Shown here: positions 52,358-61,202 of the stretch, one piece after another | Layout of the letters: each line of letters begins with the position of its first letter | Numbering within the stretch: the first letter of the stretch is position 1 | From: JAAYCI01 sp964370295 | GTDB lineage: Bacteria; Bacillota; Clostridia; Oscillospirales; Ruminococcaceae | Reading direction: 5' to 3' | DNA: 64,000 bases | NCBI GenBank assembly: GCA_964370295.1 | Contig: CAYJIR010000004.1 | Location: forward strand, 37,188-101,187 | The notes under the pieces: generated by a model | Told to the model about the DNA's origin: nothing | Databases searched by the model: none | Seen by the model: the letters and a program-made list of their open reading frames with translations, nothing else | Position numbers and translations under genes: made by a program

Positions 52358-53107
52358 CTAGAGCTTCGTTAGAATTTCCGGCTCCCCTTTTGTCACCAGC
52401 ACCGTGTGCTCGTAGTGGGCCGAAAGTCCACCGTCTTTGGTTTTAACCGTCCAGCCGTCCGGCAAAATATCCACATCGAACCCATGCTCATTTATCATAG
52501 GTTCTATGGCCAAGGTCATGCCGGCGGCTAAGCGCACGCCATGCCCTGCTTTGCCAAAATTCGGAATCTCCGGTGCTTCATGCAATTTGCGCCCCACACC
52601 GTGGCCCACAAACAACCGCACCACCGAAAACCCCTCGGCCTCTACACAACGTTGCACGGCAAACCCAATGTCACCCACACGCATACCGGCTCGAGCAACC
52701 TTAAGGCCCTCGTACAAGGATAACTCTGTCACACGCAGCAGGCGGTCTGCCTCTTTGTGTATTTCTCCACAGCGGAATGTCGATGCATTGTCGCCGTGAA
52801 AACCCCCGTAAATTGCCCCGGTGTCTATGGAAACGATGTCTCCCTCTTTCAAAATAATTTCTTTTGAAGGGATGCCATGTATCACTGTGTCATTCACCGA
52901 GATACATGCCGATGCGGGAAAACCACCGTATCCTTTGAAATTGGGCACACCACCCATCGAACGGATGGTGTCTTCCACCACTTCATCAATTTCCCAAGTG
53001 GAAACCCCCGGTCTTACCTGTTTTCCGCCCGCAGCCAATGCCGCGGCCGAAATTTGGCAAGCTTTGCGCATGGTTTCAATCTCTTTTGCTGTTTTAATAG
53101 GAATCAA
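52358..53107 (-). CDS. map: Methionine aminopeptidase, type I
   Basis: Removes the start Met of new proteins. Metal ligands of the pita-bread fold are in place: DTGAIYGGFHGDNAS, VGHGVGRKLHEAPEIPN, LAIEPMINE and the final Glu/His in SAHYEHTVLV. Length of 249 residues; TTG start at 53107 overlaps the adk stop (TTTTGATT). Confidence 0.96.
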   Translation of the reverse strand: MIPIKTAKEIETMRKACQISAAALAAGGKQVRPGVSTWEIDEVVEDTIRSMGGVPNFKGYGGFPASACISVNDTVIHGIPSKEIILKEGDIVSIDTGAIYGGFHGDNASTFRCGEIHKEADRLLRVTELSLYEGLKVARAGMRVGDIGFAVQRCVEAEGFSVVRLFVGHGVGRKLHEAPEIPNFGKAGHGVRLAAGMTLAIEPMINEHGFDVDILPDGWTVKTKDGGLSAHYEHTVLVTKGEPEILTKL

Positions 53108-53742
53108 AATCGATCCCCCAGCACTTTTAAAACCGCTTGCTTGGTTTCATCAACAGGCGAATCGCCGTCGATGCTTACCAGCTTGTTGCGTGATTTATAA
53201 AAATCAATCAGCGGCTCGGTAAGTTCATGATAGGTCTTTAAACGTGCCAAAATGGTTTCAGGCTCGTCGTCTTTTCGAACAATCAAACGGCCACCGTCTT
53301 TGTCGCAAATGCCCGCTTCATGACTGGGTTTGTTCACAGTGTGGTAGCTTGCACCACAACTTTCACACACCCGTCGTCCGCTCAGCCGCCGCACAATCAC
53401 ATCGTCATCCACGGCAATATCCATGGCAAGATCGATATCCACACCCATGGTTTCCAGTGCCTGTGCCTGGGCACAAGTACGTGGCATCCCGTCTAGAATG
53501 AACCCACCGGCAGCATCCGGCAAAGCCAAACGCTCTTTGATGATGCCAATGATAACTTCGTCCGGCACCAAAGCACCTGCGTCCATATAACCCTTGGCCT
53601 CTTTGCCCACCACTGTACCCTCTTCCACAGCCTCACGCAACATATTGCCTGTGGACAATGCAGGGATTTTGTAGTGATCGGCAATAAATTCTGCCTGTGT
53701 ACCTTTTCCGGCACCCGGCGCACCAAGAAGAATCAATCTCAT
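53104..53742 (-). CDS. adk: Adenylate kinase
   Basis: Converts AMP and ATP to two ADP. P-loop GAPGAGKGT at residues 7-15; the LID has a zinc set of Cys-x2-Cys, Cys and Asp (CESC...ICDKDG) typical of Gram-positive enzymes. I start at ATG 53742 (six bases after GGAGG), because the upstream ATG 53748 abuts the site. 212 residues. Lies between secY and map as in other Bacillota. Confidence 0.96.
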   Translation of the reverse strand: MRLILLGAPGAGKGTQAEFIADHYKIPALSTGNMLREAVEEGTVVGKEAKGYMDAGALVPDEVIIGIIKERLALPDAAGGFILDGMPRTCAQAQALETMGVDIDLAMDIAVDDDVIVRRLSGRRVCESCGASYHTVNKPSHEAGICDKDGGRLIVRKDDEPETILARLKTYHELTEPLIDFYKSRNKLVSIDGDSPVDETKQAVLKVLGDRF

Positions 53743-53760
53743 AGCCATCCTCCAAACTTC

Positions 53761-55077
53761 CTACTCTAAAAAGCCTTTGTGATGCCTCATCAGCATAAAA
53801 CTCTCTAAGCTACGTGAGGTTTCCAGCGCAACGCCTACCACGATGAGCAACGAGGTGCCGCCCAAAGCAATTTGCATCCCCGTTAAGTTGCCAAGGGCAA
53901 TGGGACCCACTGCTACCACCACTAGGAACAATGCACCGATGAAGGTGACACGCCCAATGATTCGCGAGATAAAGTCACTGGTTGGTCGCCCCGGGCGAAT
54001 ACCCGGTATAGCACCGTTGTTCTTTTTCAAGTCGTTGGCCATTTGGATTGGATTATAGGTTATAGCCACATAAAAGTAGTTAAACGCTATAATCAGAATA
54101 CCATAAATTACGGCATAGAGCCAGCCCTCGTAGCTGAAAGCCCCTAAAATAACACTGAGCACAGGGTGCGCCTCGGGGTCCGTCACATTGGGGATAAGCC
54201 GTATCAGTGTGGCCGGTATCGAGGTGAGTGCCGATGCAAAAATGATGGGCATAACACCGCTCATGTTTACTTTAATCGGAATGTGCGAGGATTGACCCCC
54301 GTACATTTTGCGTCCCACCACTTTTTTTGCATATTGTATCGGAATGCGTCGCTCGGCACCGTTCAGCACCACCACCATCACCACAGCCAGCAAGGCCAAG
54401 ATGGCAATAAGAGGCAAGTACACATAGATGAGAGGGTCTTCTTGTGCCAGTTCCAAATACCCACGAGTCTCGCCAACAATGCTGCTCCAACCCGAAATAA
54501 TACCGGCTGCAATGAGGAAGGAAATGCCGTTGCCAATGCCTTTTTGGTCGATTTGCTCGCCCATCCACATCAGCAAAACACTGCCTGCCACAAAACACAT
54601 TACAATAACAACTGCGGCGAAAATTTGCATCCCCATGGGAGAGCCGGGCCCATATTTAAGCCCATAGCTACTGCGCACCAAGGTGTAGTAGCCAAAGCCC
54701 AACACCCCGCCCAAGGCCGCACCAAAATAGCGTGTGATGCGTGCAAATTTCTTTTGCCCTTCACCGCCCTCTTTGCGAAGCCGCTCCAAATAGGGAATGG
54801 CCACCGCCAAAAGCTGCATGATGATAGAGGCATTGATATACGGCTGTACGCCTAGGGCAAATAGAGAAGCACTGGAAAAAGCACCGCCGGTCATAAAGTC
54901 GATAAAATTCAACATATCGCCGGAATTTGCATTGACTAAAGAAGCCATGGCGGCGGGGTCAATGAAAGGCACCGGCACCGCAATACCCAGGCGAAAAATG
55001 ACGATGATCAAAAGCGTGTATAATATACGCTTGCGTAAATCTTCAATCTTCCATGCGTTGCGAAAGGTTTGGAACAA
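53761..55077 (-). CDS. secY: Protein translocase subunit SecY
   Basis: The channel protein of the Sec translocon; 438 residues with ten membrane helices, beginning RNAWKIEDLRKRILYTLLII. Conserved PFIDPAAMASLV, LLWMGEQIDQKGIGNGISF and a C-terminal GTSLLIVVGVALE. It starts at TTG 55077 directly after the rplO stop, with GAGGTGATC seven bases upstream. Confidence 0.98.
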   Translation of the reverse strand: MFQTFRNAWKIEDLRKRILYTLLIIVIFRLGIAVPVPFIDPAAMASLVNANSGDMLNFIDFMTGGAFSSASLFALGVQPYINASIIMQLLAVAIPYLERLRKEGGEGQKKFARITRYFGAALGGVLGFGYYTLVRSSYGLKYGPGSPMGMQIFAAVVIVMCFVAGSVLLMWMGEQIDQKGIGNGISFLIAAGIISGWSSIVGETRGYLELAQEDPLIYVYLPLIAILALLAVVMVVVLNGAERRIPIQYAKKVVGRKMYGGQSSHIPIKVNMSGVMPIIFASALTSIPATLIRLIPNVTDPEAHPVLSVILGAFSYEGWLYAVIYGILIIAFNYFYVAITYNPIQMANDLKKNNGAIPGIRPGRPTSDFISRIIGRVTFIGALFLVVVAVGPIALGNLTGMQIALGGTSLLIVVGVALETSRSLESFMLMRHHKGFLE

Positions 55078-55515
55078 TTAGATCACCTCAGCCTTTCCGC
55101 CTGCCTTTTCAATTTTTTCCTTTGCACTGGCCGAATATGCGGCCAGCTGAACGGTCAGGGCTTTGTTTACCTCGCCGTCGCCCAACAGCTTGACGCCATC
55201 TAGGGGCTTTTTAACAAGGCCTTTTTCCATCAGCGCTTTTGCGTCCACCACACTACCGGCCTCGAAAATTTCAAGGTCGCCCACTTTTACAATGGCATAG
55301 TGTGTGCCGAAGATATTGTTAAATCCACGTTTTGGTAAACGACGTTGCAAGGGCATTTGTCCACCCTCAAAACCCGCTTTTTTGCTACCACTACGTGCCT
55401 TTTGGCCTTTGTGGCCATAGCCTGCCGTTTTTCCGTTTCCACTGGCGTGGCCACGGCCTTTACGCTTTGCAGCTTTGTTGCTCCCCTCTTGTGGGGAAAG
55501 CTCATGCAGTTTCAC
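55078..55515 (-). CDS. rplO: Ribosomal protein L15
   Basis: A 145-residue assembly protein of the large subunit with the Gly/Lys-rich N-terminus (GRGHASGNGKTAGYGHKGQK) and the PLQRRLPKRGFNN motif. Confidence 0.98.
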   Translation of the reverse strand: MKLHELSPQEGSNKAAKRKGRGHASGNGKTAGYGHKGQKARSGSKKAGFEGGQMPLQRRLPKRGFNNIFGTHYAIVKVGDLEIFEAGSVVDAKALMEKGLVKKPLDGVKLLGDGEVNKALTVQLAAYSASAKEKIEKAGGKAEVI

Positions 55516-55541
55516 TGGTTGTACACCTCCTTTTGGGGGTT

Positions 55542-55898
55542 TTATGCCCGGCTCACATCGAGCAGAAAGCCGATTTTTGCGATTTTTCCCGCTGTGGGGG
55601 CATTGTCTGGCTGGATGCTAACATCGCCAACACGTTTTAGCCCAAGACTTGCCACAACGGCTTTTTGGCGCTCGCTACAACCCATCAGGCCTTTTTTTAG
55701 TGTAATTTTTACACTGCCGGCACTTACTGCCGCATCTTGCGCCTTTCCCTTTGCCGAAATCACCACGGTGTTTTGGGCGGTTTTTGCCGCCTTACTGGCC
55801 TTGGCAGTCTTTTCAGCAGCCGGTTTTTTTTCGGCTTTTGCCTTAGCCGCCGGGGAGGCTTCCTCCTGGGTAGCTTTTGTTACTTTTTCTTCTGCCAT
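55542..55898 (-). CDS. rpmD: Ribosomal protein L30 with a long N-terminal extension
   Basis: The C-terminal 58 residues (VKITLKKGLMGCSERQKAVV, ASLGLKRVGDVSIQPDNAPT) are a standard bacterial L30 of about 60 residues. They are preceded by about 60 Ala/Lys/Glu-rich residues (AKAEKKPAAEKTAKASKAAK) that normal L30 lacks. The AGGAGG site lies before the long form, so the extension seems to be translated. It sits between rpsE and rplO as usual. Confidence 0.93.
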   Translation of the reverse strand: MAEEKVTKATQEEASPAAKAKAEKKPAAEKTAKASKAAKTAQNTVVISAKGKAQDAAVSAGSVKITLKKGLMGCSERQKAVVASLGLKRVGDVSIQPDNAPTAGKIAKIGFLLDVSRA

Positions 55899-55913
55899 CA
55901 GATTCTGCCTCCT

Positions 55914-56414
55914 TTATACGAAAATTTCTTTCACAGTTTTTCCACGTTTGGCTGCCATTTCTTCGGCGCTAACCAAACCTTTTAGCCCATTCATTGTGGC
56001 GGTAACCACATTTACAGGGTTGTTCGAGCGCACACATTTTGTGCGGATATCTTTAATGCCGGCCGCTTCCACCACAGCACGCACCGCGCCGCCGGCGATA
56101 ACGCCGGTACCGGGACCTGCCGGACGAAGCAACACATGTCCTGCACCAAAACGCCCAATGGTTTCGTGCGGGATGGTGGTGCCGCGCAAATTGATACGCA
56201 CCAAATTTTTCTTTGCATCTTCAATGCCCTTGCGGATGGCCTCGGGCACCTCGCCGGCTTTGCCAAGGCCGAAGCCCACAATGCCGGCACCGTCGCCCAC
56301 AACCACCAAAGCGGAGAACTTGAAGATACGGCCGCCTTTCACGGTTTTGGAAACGCGGTTGATGTGTACCACTTTCTCCTGCAAGTCCAGTGTTGAACCA
56401 TCAATATATTCCAT
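55914..56414 (-). CDS. rpsE: Ribosomal protein S5
   Basis: A 166-residue protein; double-stranded-RNA-like fold with LVVVGDGAGIVGFGLGKAGE and LRPAGPGTGVIAGGAVRAV, the S5 signatures that influence decoding accuracy. Confidence 0.98.
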   Translation of the reverse strand: MEYIDGSTLDLQEKVVHINRVSKTVKGGRIFKFSALVVVGDGAGIVGFGLGKAGEVPEAIRKGIEDAKKNLVRINLRGTTIPHETIGRFGAGHVLLRPAGPGTGVIAGGAVRAVVEAAGIKDIRTKCVRSNNPVNVVTATMNGLKGLVSAEEMAAKRGKTVKEIFV

Positions 56415-56426
56415 ATTCTCCTCCTC

Positions 56427-56786
56427 CTAGAACTCGAGGCCGCCCTTGCGGGCACCCTCTGCAAGGGCTTTCACCCTGCCGTGGTAGACAAAACCGCCAC
56501 GGTCAAATACCACGGATTTGATGCCTTTGTCTAATGCTTTTTTCGCAATCAACTCGCCCACTTTGCCGGCGGCGTCAATGTTGCCACCATATCCGTCAAA
56601 GTCCTTGTCCATTGTGGACGCGGCACACAGGGTGTTTCCTGTAACATCGTCGATTACCTGTGCATAGATGTGCTTTGCAGAACGGAACACATCCAAACGC
56701 GGACGCTCAGCTGTGCCGGAAATCTTGCCACGCACACGGCGATGACGCCGTAACCTTGCCAGGTTTCTGTCAGGTTTTTTAACCAT
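56427..56786 (-). CDS. rplR: Ribosomal protein L18
   Basis: A 119-residue 5S-rRNA-binding protein: ARLRRHRRVRGKISGTAERP, then a core ending FDRGGFVYHGRVKALAEGAR. Confidence 0.98.
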   Translation of the reverse strand: MVKKPDRNLARLRRHRRVRGKISGTAERPRLDVFRSAKHIYAQVIDDVTGNTLCAASTMDKDFDGYGGNIDAAGKVGELIAKKALDKGIKSVVFDRGGFVYHGRVKALAEGARKGGLEF

Positions 56787-56810
56787 ATTGCTTCACTCTG
56801 CCTCCCTTGA

Positions 56811-57350
56811 CTAGCCCTTGCCGGTTTTGCCCTCTTTACGGGCAACATACTCACCGGCATAGCGGATTCCCTTGCCCTTATAAGGCTCGGGCGGGCGTTT
56901 TTCGCGAATTTCAGCGGCAAATTGGCCAACCGCCTGTTTGTCTATGCCAGACACCACAATTTTGGTGGGTTCCGGCACATCGATGGAAATGCCCTCGCAC
57001 TCGCTCATGATTACCTGATGCGAATATCCAAGGTTCATCTCTAAATTGTTTCCCTTTTTTGCAGCACGGTAGCCGATGCCCACAATCTCCAGCTCTTTTT
57101 TAAAGCCGTTTGTAACACCCTCTACCATGTTGGCCACAAGCGTTCTGCTAAGGCCATGCAAACTGCGTGCCTCTTTGCCATCGTTTGGCCGGGTTACCAA
57201 GATTTCACCCTCTTTCATCTCTACAGAGATGACTGGATGGATGTTGGAATTCAAAGTTCCCTTGGGGCCTTTTACGCTAACGTGGCCGCCGTCAATTTTG
57301 ACTTCCACACCGGCGGGTACGACGATGGGTTTTCTTCCGATTCTCGACAT
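56811..57350 (-). CDS. rplF: Ribosomal protein L6
   Basis: 179 residues from ATG 57350, which gives the usual MSRIGRKPIVVPAGV start; the longer frame to 57407 lacks family resemblance. C-terminal GYSHQVIMSECEGISIDVPE and PEPYKGKGIRYAGE are typical. Confidence 0.97.
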   Translation of the reverse strand: MSRIGRKPIVVPAGVEVKIDGGHVSVKGPKGTLNSNIHPVISVEMKEGEILVTRPNDGKEARSLHGLSRTLVANMVEGVTNGFKKELEIVGIGYRAAKKGNNLEMNLGYSHQVIMSECEGISIDVPEPTKIVVSGIDKQAVGQFAAEIREKRPPEPYKGKGIRYAGEYVARKEGKTGKG

Positions 57351-57366
57351 TGTCTTTGCCCCTTTC

Positions 57367-57765
57367 TTACCACACGAAGGCCAGTACTTCGCCACCCACA
57401 TTTTCATTGCGGGCCGACTTGTCTGTCATAACGCCTTTGCTGGTAGATACAATTGCTGTGCCAAGGCCTCTCATCACCTTGGGCATGTCCTCGCAGGAAG
57501 TATAAATGCGAAGACCGGGTTTGGACACACGGCGCAACCCGGCGATAACCGGTGTGCCGTTGCTTTGATATTTTAACGTAACGCGAATGACACCCTGTTT
57601 TTGATCTTCGATGTACTGCACGCTTTTCACATAGCCCTCTTCTTGCAAAATTTTGCAAATAGACTTTTTCATGTTGGAAGCGGGTATATCGACATTGGGG
57701 TGCCTGGCACTGCTTGCGTTGCGAATGCGGGTAAGCAGATCAGCGATTGGGTCCGTGATATGCAT
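57367..57765 (-). CDS. rpsH: Ribosomal protein S8
   Basis: 132 residues from ATG 57765, nine bases after AGGAGG and giving the family start MHITDPIADLLTRIRN; the in-frame ATG 57771 is only three bases from that site. C-terminal STSKGVMTDKSARNENVGGE is diagnostic. Confidence 0.96.
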   Translation of the reverse strand: MHITDPIADLLTRIRNASSARHPNVDIPASNMKKSICKILQEEGYVKSVQYIEDQKQGVIRVTLKYQSNGTPVIAGLRRVSKPGLRIYTSCEDMPKVMRGLGTAIVSTSKGVMTDKSARNENVGGEVLAFVW

Positions 57766-57792
57766 TGCCATTGACCTCCTTTTACTTTACAA

Positions 57793-57978
57793 TTACCAGC
57801 TTGCCTTGCGCACGCCGGGGATTTCGCCTTTATAGGCAAGATTGCGGAAGCAAACACGGCAGATGCCATATTTGCGCAGATAGGCGTGCGGACGGCCGCA
57901 AATTTTGCAGCGGTTGTATGCGCGGCTAGAGAACTTTGCTACGCGCTGCTGCTTCATTTTCATGCTTGTTTTTGCCAC
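57793..57978 (-). CDS. rpsZ: Ribosomal protein S14, zinc type (S14Z)
   Basis: A 61-residue S14 with Cys24, Cys27, Cys40 and Cys43 (CKIC...CRVC) that bind zinc, and the tail GEIPGVRKASW. GTG start after GGAGGG. The short zinc form is usual for Bacillota. Confidence 0.97.
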   Translation of the reverse strand: MAKTSMKMKQQRVAKFSSRAYNRCKICGRPHAYLRKYGICRVCFRNLAYKGEIPGVRKASW

Positions 57979-57993
57979 GTATCAAGACCCTCC

Positions 57994-58533
57994 TTAACTT
58001 GCAAAGGGCGCGCCGAGCAGCTTTAGCAGCTCTTTGGCCTCTTCATCTGTTTTTGCGCTTGTCACAAAGCTGATGTCCATGCCACGCACGGCATCAATTT
58101 TGTCGTAATCAATTTCGGGGAACATCAGTTGCTCGCGCACGCCTACAGAGTAGTTGCCGCGTCCGTCGAAACTGTTTCCCGAAATACCGCGAAAATCGCG
58201 CACACGGGGCAGGGCAATGCTGAACAGGCGGTCTACAAACTCATACATTCTCTCACCACGCAGGGTAATTTTCGCACCAATGGGCATCCCCTCGCGCAAT
58301 TTGAAGTTTGCAACGCTCTTTTTTGCCTTGCATATTACGGCCTTTTGGCCTGTTACAGTGGCTAAATCTTTTAAAATGGCTTCCATAACTTTGGGGTTGT
58401 CACGTGCTTCACCACAGCCCACGTTGATAACCACTTTTTCCAATTTCGGAATCTGCATCACACTCTTATAACTAAATTTCTTCATAAGAGCAGGAGCGAT
58501 CTCCGCTTGATACTGGTCTTTCAATCTCGGCAT
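57994..58533 (-). CDS. rplE: Ribosomal protein L5
   Basis: A 179-residue 5S-rRNA-binding protein. IPKLEKVVINVGCGEARDNP, LREGMPIGAKITLRGERMYE and RDFRGISGNSFDGRGNYSVG are the L5 motifs. Confidence 0.98.
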   Translation of the reverse strand: MPRLKDQYQAEIAPALMKKFSYKSVMQIPKLEKVVINVGCGEARDNPKVMEAILKDLATVTGQKAVICKAKKSVANFKLREGMPIGAKITLRGERMYEFVDRLFSIALPRVRDFRGISGNSFDGRGNYSVGVREQLMFPEIDYDKIDAVRGMDISFVTSAKTDEEAKELLKLLGAPFAS

Positions 58534-58550
58534 TTTCTTCGCTCCTTACT

Positions 58551-58868
58551 TTACAGATTGGCGCCGCATTTTTTGCAAATGCGTGCTTTTTTTCCGTCTT
58601 CGATTTTGTGGCCCACACGGGTAGCTTTTCCGCATTTAGAGCACACGGGCATCACCTTGCAAGCATACATGGCACTTTCTGCTTTCACAATGCCACCGGC
58701 TTGGCCGGCTCTGCGCGGTTTAACATGTTTGGAAACCATGGCGCGGCCTTCTACAATCACCTTGCCCTCTTTTGGGCTAACGGCCAGCACTTTTCCTTCT
58801 AAGCCTTTGTCTTTTCCGCTGATGATTCGCACTTTATCGCCGGTTTTTACATGAGGCTTCATATCCAT
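58551..58868 (-). CDS. rplX: Ribosomal protein L24
   Basis: A 105-residue KOW-domain protein (TGDKVRIISGKDKGLEGKVL) that nucleates large-subunit assembly. Its C-terminus carries two CxxC pairs (CSKC, CKKC), a zinc-ribbon form found in many Bacillota. Confidence 0.97.
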   Translation of the reverse strand: MDMKPHVKTGDKVRIISGKDKGLEGKVLAVSPKEGKVIVEGRAMVSKHVKPRRAGQAGGIVKAESAMYACKVMPVCSKCGKATRVGHKIEDGKKARICKKCGANL

Positions 58869-58882
58869 TTTCAGGTTCCTCC

Positions 58883-59251
58883 TTACAGCGATTCCGGGGC
58901 AAGCGATAGAATCTTTAGATAGCCACGCTCGCGCAATTCGCGCGCAACGGGCCCAAAGATACGTGTGCCTCTTGGGTTTTTGTCTTCTTTAATCAGCACG
59001 GCGGCATTTTCATCAAAACGGATGTAACTGCCATCGTCTCGGCGCAAGCCGTGTTTGGAGCGCACAATTACGCAGCGCACCACATCGCCTTTTTTAACGC
59101 CCGAGTTTGGGGCGGCCTTCTTAACGCTGGCCACAATCACATCACCGATGCCGGCATACCGTTTGCGGCTGCCACCCAGAACGCGAATGCATTGAATCTC
59201 TTTCGCGCCTGTATTGTCGGCCACCTTCAGGCGGGACTGCATTTGAACCAT
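58883..59251 (-). CDS. rplN: Ribosomal protein L14
   Basis: 122 residues from ATG 59251 (AGGAGG at 59262-59267), giving the usual MVQMQSRLKVADNTGAKE start; the longer frame to 59281 would include the ribosome binding site. Standard L14 beta-barrel. Confidence 0.98.
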   Translation of the reverse strand: MVQMQSRLKVADNTGAKEIQCIRVLGGSRKRYAGIGDVIVASVKKAAPNSGVKKGDVVRCVIVRSKHGLRRDDGSYIRFDENAAVLIKEDKNPRGTRIFGPVARELRERGYLKILSLAPESL

Positions 59252-59400
59252 GCTAAAGGTTCCTCCTATCTTTAAAGTCATTGGATATTTTTCGCCAGTT
59301 GTTGCTTGGAAGCCGGTTTCCCTTAAAACTGCGGACCTTGCTACTCACCCGGTTTGCACCTGCCAACCAACCACCAACGACTGTCAACTCAATTTTAAAT

Positions 59401-59658
59401 CTATTTTGCTTTCTCTACAATCTTCAAAAGTCTCCAACGTTTGTCTTTGGAAATTGGGCGGGTTTCCATGATAACCACACGGTCACCTGCGCCACACTCG
59501 TTGTTCTCATCGTGTGCTTTAAAACGCACGGTACGTTTGATGATTTTTTTGTAAAGAGGGTGACGAACACTATCTTGCACGGCCACCACGATGGTTTTGT
59601 CCATCTTGTCAGACACAACAAGGCCGGTTCTTGTTTTTCTTAAGTTACGCTCACTCAT
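59401..59658 (-). CDS. rpsQ: Ribosomal protein S17
   Basis: An 85-residue OB-fold protein: LRKTRTGLVVSDKMDKTIVV, then FKAHDENNECGAGDRVVIME. It is followed by an unusual 149-base spacer before rplN. Confidence 0.97.
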   Translation of the reverse strand: MSERNLRKTRTGLVVSDKMDKTIVVAVQDSVRHPLYKKIIKRTVRFKAHDENNECGAGDRVVIMETRPISKDKRWRLLKIVEKAK

Positions 59659-59670
59659 CGTCTTCCCTCC

Positions 59671-59874
59671 TTAGCTTTCTGTCTCGGAAAGGTCGATGCC
59701 ACCCAAAACGGTTTTCACGCGGGCGATATCTCTCTTTACGGCTTTGATGCGCTGGGGGTTATCCAGCTGGTTGATGGCATGCTGAAAACGCAAGTTGAAT
59801 AGCTCTTCTTTCAGCTCGACCAATTTTTTGTTAAGCTCTATGGTCTTCATATCGCGCAATTCACTGGCTTTCAT
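59671..59874 (-). CDS. rpmC: Ribosomal protein L29
   Basis: A 67-residue two-helix protein at the exit tunnel; KLVELKEELFNLRFQHAINQ is the L29 motif. Start overlaps the rplP stop by one base. Confidence 0.97.
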   Translation of the reverse strand: MKASELRDMKTIELNKKLVELKEELFNLRFQHAINQLDNPQRIKAVKRDIARVKTVLGGIDLSETES

Positions 59875-60434
59875 TAGGCTTCACCCTCCTTTTTCTCGGC
59901 GGGCGCCGCGGCGCTTTCCTTGTTCATGGCTTTTGCATCCAGCACTTCGCCATCTTCGGTTACAAAGATAGTGGACGAACCACCGGTTTTGCCACGACGT
60001 TTTTTGCCAAGCTCCACAGTATAACTGCCCTCGCGCTTTACAAATTTTGTTTTAACGGGCAGCTTATGGCTGGCCAAACGCAGGGCTTCACGGGCTGTTT
60101 CTTCTGAAACATCTGCCAGCTCAAACAGCACACGGCCCGGCTTTACCACCGCCACCCAGTATTCCGGGCTACCCTTGCCGCTACCCATGCGAGTTTCGGC
60201 CGGTTTTTCGGTTACGGGTTTGTCGGGAAAAATTTTAATCCACACTTTACCGCCACGTTTGATATAGCGTGTCATGGCGATACGAGCGGCCTCAATTTGG
60301 TTGGATGTAATCCAAGCCGGCGCAGTTGCCACCAAGCCGAATTGGCCTTGGTTCACCTCGTTGCCGCTCATGGCCTTGCCCTTCATGCGGCCACGCTGCT
60401 GCCGGCGGTATTTCACGCGTTTCGGCATTAACAT
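59874..60434 (-). CDS. rplP: Ribosomal protein L16 with an extended C-terminus
   Basis: The core (MPKRVKYRRQQRGRMKGKAM, IKIFPDKPVTEKPAETRMGS, GKGSPEYWVAVVKPGR) is normal L16. After about residue 140 there are about 45 extra residues ending in AMNKESAAAPAEKKEGEA. ATG 60434 overlaps the rpsC stop by one base. Confidence 0.96.
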   Translation of the reverse strand: MLMPKRVKYRRQQRGRMKGKAMSGNEVNQGQFGLVATAPAWITSNQIEAARIAMTRYIKRGGKVWIKIFPDKPVTEKPAETRMGSGKGSPEYWVAVVKPGRVLFELADVSEETAREALRLASHKLPVKTKFVKREGSYTVELGKKRRGKTGGSSTIFVTEDGEVLDAKAMNKESAAAPAEKKEGEA

Positions 60435-61186
60435 TAGCGACTTCCTCCTTCTCTGCGCTCAGGCCGGCGGTCCCGGCGGTCGCCCCTTTGCTCACGCGGA
60501 GCACGTGGCGGACGCGCAATGTCATCAAGTGGCTTTGTGCCTTTTAGCACTTCACCTTTATAAATCCACACTTTTACACCGATTTTGCCATAGGTTGTGT
60601 CTGCCTCGGCAAATCCGTAGTCGATATCGGCACGCAAAGTTTGCAGCGGAATGGTGCCCTCGTGATAATGTTCGCTACGGGCGATGTCGGCGCCGTTTAA
60701 GCGGCCGCCCACTTGGCATTTGATGCCTTTTGCGCCAAAGCGCATGGCTCTGCCAATGCTCTGTTTCATTGCACGACGAAATGCAATGCGGCTTTCCAGC
60801 TGTTTTGCAATGTTTTCGGCTACGAGCTGGGCATTAACATCGGGGTTTTTAATTTCCACAATGTTTAGGTTTACGCTTTTATGGATGCGTTTTTCCACAT
60901 CCAAGCGCAATTTGTCGATCTCCGAGCCACCGCGACCAATCACAATGCCGGGCTTTGCCACAAACAGGTTGATTTTAACCTTGGGGGCGCCGGTTGCCGC
61001 GTCGAAGGTGCGCTCAATTTCAATTTTAGGAACACCGGCCGCATACAGGCGCTTTTTTAGGTATTTGCGGATGTTGTAATCCTCTACCAAGGTGTCACCA
61101 AAGTTCTTTTTATCTACAAACCAGCGGCTGTTCCAATCTCGGATAATGCCAACGCGCAGGCCGTTCGGATTTACTTTTTGTCCCAT
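60434..61186 (-). CDS. rpsC: Ribosomal protein S3
   Basis: A 250-residue protein with a KH domain (PGIVIGRGGSEIDKLRLDV) and the MRFGAKGIKCQVGGRLNGAD motif at the mRNA entrance. A basic tail (RDRRPERREGG) ends it. Confidence 0.98.
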   Translation of the reverse strand: MGQKVNPNGLRVGIIRDWNSRWFVDKKNFGDTLVEDYNIRKYLKKRLYAAGVPKIEIERTFDAATGAPKVKINLFVAKPGIVIGRGGSEIDKLRLDVEKRIHKSVNLNIVEIKNPDVNAQLVAENIAKQLESRIAFRRAMKQSIGRAMRFGAKGIKCQVGGRLNGADIARSEHYHEGTIPLQTLRADIDYGFAEADTTYGKIGVKVWIYKGEVLKGTKPLDDIARPPRAPREQRGDRRDRRPERREGGSR

Positions 61187-61202
61187 GCTTTCTCATCGCC
61201 TC

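Noticed and set aside
54166..54855. 229-codon plus-strand frame inside secY
   Set aside because: His/Asn-rich reverse reading of membrane helices; no start signal.
55345..56430. 361-codon plus-strand frame across rplO, rpmD and rpsE
   Set aside because: Antisense to three ribosomal genes; its Phe/Ala/Thr-rich composition is typical of reverse reading.
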